Assembly (NCBI GenBank): GCA_002414705.1
Contig: DIAL01000067.1
Span: forward strand, 67,956-76,092
Reading direction: 5' to 3'
Source of the DNA: Flavobacteriaceae bacterium UBA5079
GTDB taxonomy: Bacteria > Bacteroidota > Bacteroidia > Flavobacteriales > Flavobacteriaceae
DNA length: 8,137 nt
The notes below the pieces were generated by a model that did no database searches, had not been told where the DNA came from, and saw nothing but the letters and a program-made list of their open reading frames with translations. Each line of letters opens with the position of its first letter. Position 1 is the first letter of the stretch. Shown in pieces: positions 1 through 5,167 of the stretch. A program made the translations under genes and the position numbers.

Positions 1-280
1 TAGGCGTTTCATAAATGTCTACCGCATTCCATTGGGTAAAGGATTCCTTAAATTGTTTTATGGCTGCATTAGCTCCACTTCTATCTCCAGAAAAAATTTG
101 AATCTTATAGCGATCAGAATCACTATCTGATACATTCATTTCTTTCTTTAAAGCTAATAAAGTGTCTAGTTCAGGAGCCTGATTTATGGTGATTGTGCCT
201 TCTTGGGCATAAAATAAATTAACACTAAATGCTAAACTTAACGTTATTAGTGTAGTGGAATATCTGCTCAATAAATTCAT
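1..280 (-). CDS. SPOR-domain secreted protein, 5' part (3' end beyond the window)
   Basis: Reading the minus strand from the ATG at 280 gives 93 open codons that run off the left edge, so only the N-terminal part is present. Residues 1-25 form a signal peptide (short basic n-region, hydrophobic stretch, then FYA|QEG), so the protein should be exported to the periplasm. After a short acidic linker, a block starting near residue 57 reads RYKIQIFSGDRSGAN, followed by an amphipathic helix (AAIKQFKESF) and a strand near residues 84-93. This is the beta-alpha-beta opening of a SPOR domain (sporulation-related repeat), a fold that in other bacteria binds denuded peptidoglycan glycan strands, often at division sites. 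The exact role of this small flavobacterial type is not known to me. It is transcribed divergently from the actA operon and shares the intergenic region with it. The SPOR call rests on the opening motif only, because the domain is cut by the window edge. Confidence 0.8.
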   Translation of the reverse strand, partial: MNLLSRYSTTLITLSLAFSVNLFYAQEGTITINQAPELDTLLALKKEMNVSDSDSDRYKIQIFSGDRSGANAAIKQFKESFTQWNAVDIYETP

Positions 281-298
281 TTTCAATAGTATTTGTTA

Positions 299-306
299 CA
301 AATGTA
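299..306 (-). promoter_or_regulatory. Candidate -7 element for the SPOR gene
   Basis: On the minus strand these bases read TACATTTG, an exact match to the Bacteroidota -7 consensus TAnnTTTG. It would place the transcription start near 292, about a dozen bases before the ATG at 280, giving a very short leader. No clear TTG-type -33 element is seen at the expected distance (about 325-330), so the assignment is tentative. A 13-base palindrome (291-303) overlaps the element. Confidence 0.4.
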
Positions 307-339
307 AAAGATTATAACTTAAATGTCTGTACTTTTATT

Positions 340-358
340 ATTTAGAATTTCTCTAAAT
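340..358. promoter_or_regulatory. Inverted repeat between divergent promoters
   Basis: Perfect 7-base arms ATTTAGA (340-346) and TCTAAAT (352-358) are separated by 5 bases. The repeat lies between the two candidate promoters, about 70 bases upstream of the predicted actA start and about 57 upstream of the predicted SPOR-gene start. This geometry fits a dimeric regulator site. In DNA this AT-rich it could also be chance, and it does not match a Crp/Fnr-type half-site (TTGAT). Confidence 0.25.
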
Positions 359-404
359 TAGCAATTAACAGTTCTGTAACATTTCTAAAATCGACTTTAT
401 ATGT

Positions 405-412
405 TACTTTTG
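405..412 (+). promoter_or_regulatory. Candidate -7 element of the act operon promoter
   Basis: TACTTTTG matches TAnnTTTG, the -7 element recognised by the Bacteroidota primary sigma factor. The predicted transcript would start near 418-420 and have a leader of about 75 bases containing a T-rich tract (432-445). No strong TTG -33 box is seen 17-23 bases upstream; the nearest resemblance is CTG at 374-376. Inverted GTAACAT / ATGTTAC arms (376-382 and 401-407) straddle the core promoter, and the second arm overlaps this element. Confidence 0.5.
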
Positions 413-495
413 CGAGAGATTTTATTATTGTATTTTTTTTCTTTTGTTAATTGAAAAAATCATACCAAAGTTTAGAAGTTAATTCAACCAATAAT

Positions 496-1788
496 ATGAA
501 ACAGGTGAATCACCGAAAATTAGGCAAGAACATTTTACGTTTAAGTTTAGTTATTTTATTAGCATTTTCAACATCGCTTTCTGCTCAAGAAGGTGATCCA
601 GTTAACGGTAAATCTTTATTTAATGCCAACTGTGCTGCTTGTCATAAATTAGACAAGAAGATGACAGGTCCTGCCTTACGAAATGTAGAGCAGCGTCTGG
701 CTGAAAGTGAAGGTTTAGATCGAGAATGGTTAAGTTCTTGGATCCGTAACAGTTCCGCTCTAGTTAAATCTGGAGATACGTATGCTAATAAAATATTCAA
801 TGAGTATGGAGGTGCTGCAATGACAGCCTTTCCACAATTATCAGATCAAGACATTAGTGATGTTTTAGCATATACTGCTGAAGAAGCTCCAGCTCCACCA
901 GTAGGTGTTCAGGCGGTAGCAGCGCAAGGAGGTGTGTCTGATGATTCAAGTATGTCTAACAAGATTATTTTAGGCGCATTAACGGTACTTTTTGCTTTAT
1001 TAGCAATGGCACTTGTTTTAGTAAGACAAACACTTAATCGTTTTGCAGAAGCAAAAGGGGTAGATGTTTCTGAAACAAAAGGAACACCAATTTGGAAAGC
1101 TTTTATTCAAAATCAGTTTTTAGTACTGGTTTCAGCTATCATTTTATTATTAGCAAGTGGTTATTTCGTTTATGGCTACTTTATGCAAGTAGGAGTCGAT
1201 CAAGGTTATCAGCCGGTGCAACCAATCCATTATTCTCATAAAATTCACGCAGGTGATAATGGTATTGATTGTAAGTACTGTCACTCATCAGCGCGTGTGA
1301 GTAAGCATTCAGGGATTCCTTCCTTAAATGTTTGTATGAATTGTCATAAATCAATTTATGAAGTAGCGCCAGAAACAGCAACAGAGGATTACAGCAAAGA
1401 ATTTTACGATGGTGAAATTAAGAAACTTTATGCTGCTGTAGGTTGGGATGATGCTGAACAAAAATATACAGGAGAAACACAACCGGTTAAATGGCTTCGT
1501 ATTCATAACTTGCCAGATTTCGCATATTTTAATCACTCACAGCACGTTTCTGTTGCAGGAATTGAATGTCAAACTTGTCATGGACCTGTAGAGGAAATGG
1601 AAATCATGTATCAACACGCTCCATTAACAATGGGATGGTGTATTAACTGTCACAGAGAAACAAATGTGAAGGTAGAAGACAATGCATACTACACGAAAAT
1701 TCATGAAGAATTATCTAAAAAGTATGGCGTAGACAAGCTAACAGCTGCTCAAATGGGTGGTCTGGAATGTGGTAAGTGTCACTACTAA
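496..1788 (+). CDS. actA: ActA, multihaem cytochrome c subunit of alternative complex III
   Basis: This is the periplasmic electron-transfer subunit of ACIII. Counting from the ATG at 496 (430 aa), a signal peptide ends near residue 30 (SLSA|QEGD). A monohaem cytochrome c domain follows, with CAACH at 46-50 and a probable axial Met109. Next come a helix at about 156-177, a short cytoplasmic loop and a second helix at about 207-229. A C-terminal pentahaem domain has CxxCH motifs at C259, C280, C358, C382 and C425, the last almost at the C-terminus. Extra histidines (H245, H248, H251, H347, H350, H374) are candidate distal ligands. With two helices, both haem domains face the periplasm. The reading frame is open back to a TTG at 451, but that would add 15 polar residues before the signal peptide, so the ATG preceded by AATAAT is preferred. 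As first gene of the operon it is followed by a 93-base gap and actB. The family assignment is firm; the fused monohaem domain exceeds the five haems usually described for ActA. Confidence 0.93.
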   Translation: MKQVNHRKLGKNILRLSLVILLAFSTSLSAQEGDPVNGKSLFNANCAACHKLDKKMTGPALRNVEQRLAESEGLDREWLSSWIRNSSALVKSGDTYANKIFNEYGGAAMTAFPQLSDQDISDVLAYTAEEAPAPPVGVQAVAAQGGVSDDSSMSNKIILGALTVLFALLAMALVLVRQTLNRFAEAKGVDVSETKGTPIWKAFIQNQFLVLVSAIILLLASGYFVYGYFMQVGVDQGYQPVQPIHYSHKIHAGDNGIDCKYCHSSARVSKHSGIPSLNVCMNCHKSIYEVAPETATEDYSKEFYDGEIKKLYAAVGWDDAEQKYTGETQPVKWLRIHNLPDFAYFNHSQHVSVAGIECQTCHGPVEEMEIMYQHAPLTMGWCINCHRETNVKVEDNAYYTKIHEELSKKYGVDKLTAAQMGGLECGKCHY

Positions 1789-1804
1789 ATAGTATATTAG
1801 TAGC

Positions 1805-1838
1805 TTCCACGAAAGTGGAAATCTCATAAAAGGGATTT
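1805..1838 (+). other. Tandem or alternative RNA hairpins in the actA-actB gap
   Basis: The 93-base gap holds TTCCAC-GAAA-GTGGAA (1805-1820), a 6-bp stem capped by a GNRA-type GAAA loop. Next to it, AAATCTC (1819-1825) can pair with GGGATTT (1832-1838, one G-U pair) around a 6-base loop. The two stems share bases 1819-1820, so they are either stacked with slight trimming or alternatives. No T-run follows, which argues against an intrinsic terminator. The likely role is an mRNA processing or stability element, or a translation-tuning element, setting the level of actA apart from actB onward. This is inference from pairing only. Confidence 0.5.
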
Positions 1839-1881
1839 AAAACGTTAAATAAATTAATAAGAAGTAATTCAATTATATAAT

Positions 1882-4800
1882 ATGTCATCAAACAAGAAAT
1901 ACTGGAAAAGTGTTGAAGAGCTAAACGAGAATAGCTCAATTGTTGAGACGCTAAAACAAAACGAATTTGTTTCAGAAATCCCTACAGACGAATTTTTAGG
2001 TAATAAAGAATCGTTAGAGAGTTCTAAAACAACACGTCGTGATTTCTTAAAATATGTTGGTTTTAGTACAGCTGCTGCATCATTAGCCGCTTGCGAAGGA
2101 CCAGTTATTAAGTCTATACCTTATGTTGTGCAGCCAGAGGAAATTACGCCTGGTGTTGCAAACTATTACGCAACAACAATTGCTGATGGTTATGACTATG
2201 CGTCTGTTTTAGTTAAAACTCGTGAAGGTCGTCCAATTAAAATTGAAAAGAACACATTAGCTGCTACCAATGGTCATGCAAATGCTAGAGTGAATGCTTC
2301 GGTTTTAGGATTGTACGACAGTATGCGAATTCAAGGTCCAATGAAAGCAGGTGAGCCTATTTCATGGAGTGAATTTGATGCCGAAGTTGGTCAGAAATTA
2401 ACAAGTTTAAGTGGTTCTGGCAAAGCTATTGTGTTATTAACACAAACGTATGCTAGTCCATCAACCTCTAAATTAGTTAATGAGTTTAAAGCAAAATTTG
2501 GTAATGTGCGTCATGTACAATATGATGCTATTTCTGAATCTGCAGCTTTAGATGCTTTTGAAGCAAACTATGGTGAACGTGGACTTGCTAATTATGACTT
2601 TACAAAAGCCATGACAATTGTTTCTGTTGGAGCAGATTTTCTGGGCGATTGGCAATGTGGCGGATTTGATTCTGGTTATGCCAAGAATAAAGTTCCTACT
2701 AATGGAAAAATGTCACGTCATATTCAGTTTGAATCTAACTTATCTATTACAGGAGCAAATGCAGATAAGCGTGTGCCTTTAACACCAAGTCAGCAAAAAG
2801 TAGCTCTAGCCAAATTATATAGCTATGTAGTTGGAGGTTCTGTTTCAGGTGAATTACCTGAACACATAAATGAAGCCGTTCAAAAAGCAGCTTCCGAATT
2901 GAAAAAAGCAGGCAGTAAAGGTGTTGTTGTAACTGGTATTCAAGATGTGAATGCGCAAACAGTTGTTTTAGCAATCAATGAATTCTTAAATAGCCAAGCG
3001 TTTGATCCAAATACACCAATAAAAACAAAACAAGGAAATGATAAAGCAGTCATGACTTTAATTGCTGACATGAAAGCAGGAAAAGTTGGCGCTATTATTA
3101 TGAGTGGCGTTAATCCACTATATACATTACCAAATGCTGCAGATTTTTCTGAAGGTATGAAGCAAACAGATCTTTCTGTTTCTTTTACTATGAAAGCAGA
3201 TGAAACAGCATTAGAAACGGAATATCAAGCTGCAGCTCCACATTATTTAGAATCTTGGGGAGATGTTGAATTGAAAAAAGGCCATTTTGCTTTAATGCAA
3301 CCAACTATTCGTCCGTTATTTGATACACGTCAGTTTCAAGAAGCTTTATTAAAGTGGACTGATAATAGTATGTCTTATCATGATTATGTTAAGCAAACAT
3401 GGAATTCAAGTATTTTAGGTAGTACATCTTTTAGCCAAGCTTTGCATGATGGTGTGTTTGTTTCACGTTATGCTTCAGCAAATGGTAATGAAACCACAAC
3501 GACAACAACATCTAAAACGACTCTTAACGAAAAAGATAAGAAGACGTGGGTTGGAGGCATCATCCAAGACGTAGCTGAAGGTGTTGGCTTAAGAGATAAA
3601 GAAGAAGATACTTATACAACTACAACAAGTTCTAATACAACAACTACAAGTAACGGTATTTCTGTACCTGTAGCTGTTTCTGGTGGAGATGCAGCTAGAA
3701 AACTAGGAGCAACGTCTACTTCTAATGGATTAGAATTAACATTATATTCTAAAACATCAATGGGTAATGGTCAACAAGCCAATAACCCATGGTTGCAAGA
3801 AATGCCAGATCCTATTACAAGAACTACTTGGGATAACTATGTAACCGTTTCACAAGCAGACGCTAAAGATTTAGGTATTAAAAACTGGAACGAAGCAGAT
3901 GGTGGTTTAAATGGTAGTATTGTTGAATTATCTGTAAATGGTGTTTCAGTAAATGCTCCTGTAATTATTCAACCTGGACAAGCAAAAGGGTCTATAGGAT
4001 TAGCTTTTGGTTATGGACGAACTGCTGGTTTAAAAGAAGAAATGCAAACAGGTGTTAATGCATATCCATTGTATACGGATTTTAATCCATCGCAAGGTAA
4101 TGTAATAATGAATGTTGTTGCTGGCGAACATGAGTTTGCTTGTGTTCAACTTCATAACACCTTAATGGGTCGTGGTGATATTATTAAAGAAACGACATTA
4201 GAAGTTTTTAATACAAAAGACAAGAAGTACTGGAATGCAATTCCAATGGTTTCCTTAAACCATGAGGAAACTCCAGTAACATCTCCAGAAGTAGATTTAT
4301 GGGACGAATTTGATCGTTCAATTGGTCATCATTTCAATCTATCTATCGACTTAAATTCCTGTACAGGTTGTGGTGCTTGTGTTATTGCATGTCATGCAGA
4401 AAATAATGTACCAGTAGTAGGTAAAGAGGAAATTCGTCGTAGTCGTGATATGCACTGGTTACGTATTGATAGATATTATTCTTCAGAAGAAACTTTTGAA
4501 GGTGATAATACCAAGAAGGAAGAAACAACAGGATTAGCTATTAAAGATGCTTTGTTTGAAATGGAAACAGCATCATCTAACCCGCAAGTTGCTTTTCAAC
4601 CAGTTATGTGTCAACATTGTAATCACGCACCTTGTGAAACTGTTTGCCCAGTTGCAGCAACATCACATGGCCGTCAAGGACAGAATCACATGGCTTATAA
4701 CCGTTGTGTAGGTACACGTTATTGCGCTAATAACTGTCCATATAAAGTACGTCGTTTTAACTGGTTCTTATACAACCAAAACGATGAGTTTGATTACCAC

Positions 4801-5133
4801 ATGAATGATGATTTAGGTCGTATGGTATTAAATCCAGACGTAACGGTACGTTCTCGTGGTGTTATGGAGAAATGTTCTATGTGTATTCAAAAAACACAGA
4901 AAACCATTTTAGATGCGAAACGTGATGGTCGTGTTGTTAAAGACGGTGAATTCCAAACAGCTTGTTCTGCAGCATGTGGAAATGGCGCAATGGTTTTTGG
5001 TGACATTAATGATAAAGACAGTCAAGTTGCAAAACTTAAAGAAGATAATCGTATGTATCACTTGTTAGAGCACGTAGGAACAAAACCAAACGTGATTTAT
5101 CATACTAAAGTGAGAAATACAACCGAAGCATAA
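1882..5133 (+). CDS. actB: ActB, fused molybdopterin-oxidoreductase-like and Fe-S subunit of ACIII
   Basis: This 1083-aa protein joins the two parts called B1 and B2 and carries electrons from the membrane quinol site towards the ActA haems. Residues 1-71 form an extended Tat signal: a conserved-looking KYWKSVEEL segment near the start, then TTRRDFLK (R52, R53), a hydrophobic stretch and a lipobox-like LAAC (C71). About 72-780 resembles molybdopterin oxidoreductases but lacks the N-terminal Cys cluster motif typical of true enzymes, in line with known ACIII, which has no molybdenum cofactor. A Thr-rich insertion lies at 538-590. The C-terminal ferredoxin-like domain has four Cys groups: C827/C830/C833/C837, C910/C913/C918/C922, C942/(T945)/C948/C952 and C998/C1001/C1028/C1032. 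Thr945 replaces one Cys, which fits the one [3Fe-4S] and three [4Fe-4S] clusters known for this subunit. It is followed 34 bases later by actC. The identification is secure. Confidence 0.95.
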   Translation: MSSNKKYWKSVEELNENSSIVETLKQNEFVSEIPTDEFLGNKESLESSKTTRRDFLKYVGFSTAAASLAACEGPVIKSIPYVVQPEEITPGVANYYATTIADGYDYASVLVKTREGRPIKIEKNTLAATNGHANARVNASVLGLYDSMRIQGPMKAGEPISWSEFDAEVGQKLTSLSGSGKAIVLLTQTYASPSTSKLVNEFKAKFGNVRHVQYDAISESAALDAFEANYGERGLANYDFTKAMTIVSVGADFLGDWQCGGFDSGYAKNKVPTNGKMSRHIQFESNLSITGANADKRVPLTPSQQKVALAKLYSYVVGGSVSGELPEHINEAVQKAASELKKAGSKGVVVTGIQDVNAQTVVLAINEFLNSQAFDPNTPIKTKQGNDKAVMTLIADMKAGKVGAIIMSGVNPLYTLPNAADFSEGMKQTDLSVSFTMKADETALETEYQAAAPHYLESWGDVELKKGHFALMQPTIRPLFDTRQFQEALLKWTDNSMSYHDYVKQTWNSSILGSTSFSQALHDGVFVSRYASANGNETTTTTTSKTTLNEKDKKTWVGGIIQDVAEGVGLRDKEEDTYTTTTSSNTTTTSNGISVPVAVSGGDAARKLGATSTSNGLELTLYSKTSMGNGQQANNPWLQEMPDPITRTTWDNYVTVSQADAKDLGIKNWNEADGGLNGSIVELSVNGVSVNAPVIIQPGQAKGSIGLAFGYGRTAGLKEEMQTGVNAYPLYTDFNPSQGNVIMNVVAGEHEFACVQLHNTLMGRGDIIKETTLEVFNTKDKKYWNAIPMVSLNHEETPVTSPEVDLWDEFDRSIGHHFNLSIDLNSCTGCGACVIACHAENNVPVVGKEEIRRSRDMHWLRIDRYYSSEETFEGDNTKKEETTGLAIKDALFEMETASSNPQVAFQPVMCQHCNHAPCETVCPVAATSHGRQGQNHMAYNRCVGTRYCANNCPYKVRRFNWFLYNQNDEFDYHMNDDLGRMVLNPDVTVRSRGVMEKCSMCIQKTQKTILDAKRDGRVVKDGEFQTACSAACGNGAMVFGDINDKDSQVAKLKEDNRMYHLLEHVGTKPNVIYHTKVRNTTEA
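3493..3651 (+). repeat. Thr-rich low-complexity insertion within actB
   Basis: Codons 538-590 of actB contain two Thr-rich tracts, TTTTTTSKTT (538-547) and TYTTTTSSNTTTTS (577-590), bracketing a charged and hydrophobic segment of about 30 residues. At the DNA level, the 10-mer ACAACTACAA occurs at 3616-3625 and again at 3640-3649, a spacing of 24 bases that keeps the frame. The Thr codons are mixed (ACC, ACA, ACG, ACT), so this is not a recent pure triplet expansion. It probably forms an exposed flexible loop in the periplasmic molybdopterin-like domain. Confidence 0.6.
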
Positions 5134-5167
5134 TAAAACGAATTAAGAAAATAATTATAAAAGGATT

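Noticed and set aside
1181..1381. Minus-strand open frame of 66 codons inside actA
   Set aside because: It lies wholly within the well-supported multihaem coding region, has no recognisable domain and no start context; it is an antisense shadow.
1351..1536. Minus-strand open frame of 61 codons inside actA
   Set aside because: Its hydrophobic and Cys-rich look comes from the complement of haem-domain codons; no independent support.
1805..1838. Rho-independent terminator after actA
   Set aside because: The stems are not followed by a T-run, and actB onward needs transcription through this point; no promoter-like TAnnTTTG was seen in the gap.
1715..1939. Minus-strand open frame of 74 codons spanning the actA-actB gap
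   Set aside because: It covers the 3' end of actA and 5' end of actB on the opposite strand and shows no domain; the gap is better explained by hairpins.
2747..2974. Minus-strand open frame of 75 codons inside actB
   Set aside because: His/Leu/Gln-rich composition typical of an antisense reading of AT-rich coding DNA.
1896..4320. ActB as an active molybdenum or tungsten oxidoreductase
   Set aside because: The N-terminal Cys cluster motif expected after the Tat signal is absent, and the ACIII context explains the protein as a cofactor-free molybdopterin-like scaffold.
5159..5167. Shine-Dalgarno site for actC
   Set aside because: AAAAGGA ends only 2 bases before the ATG, too close for normal pairing, and Flavobacteriia rarely use this mechanism.
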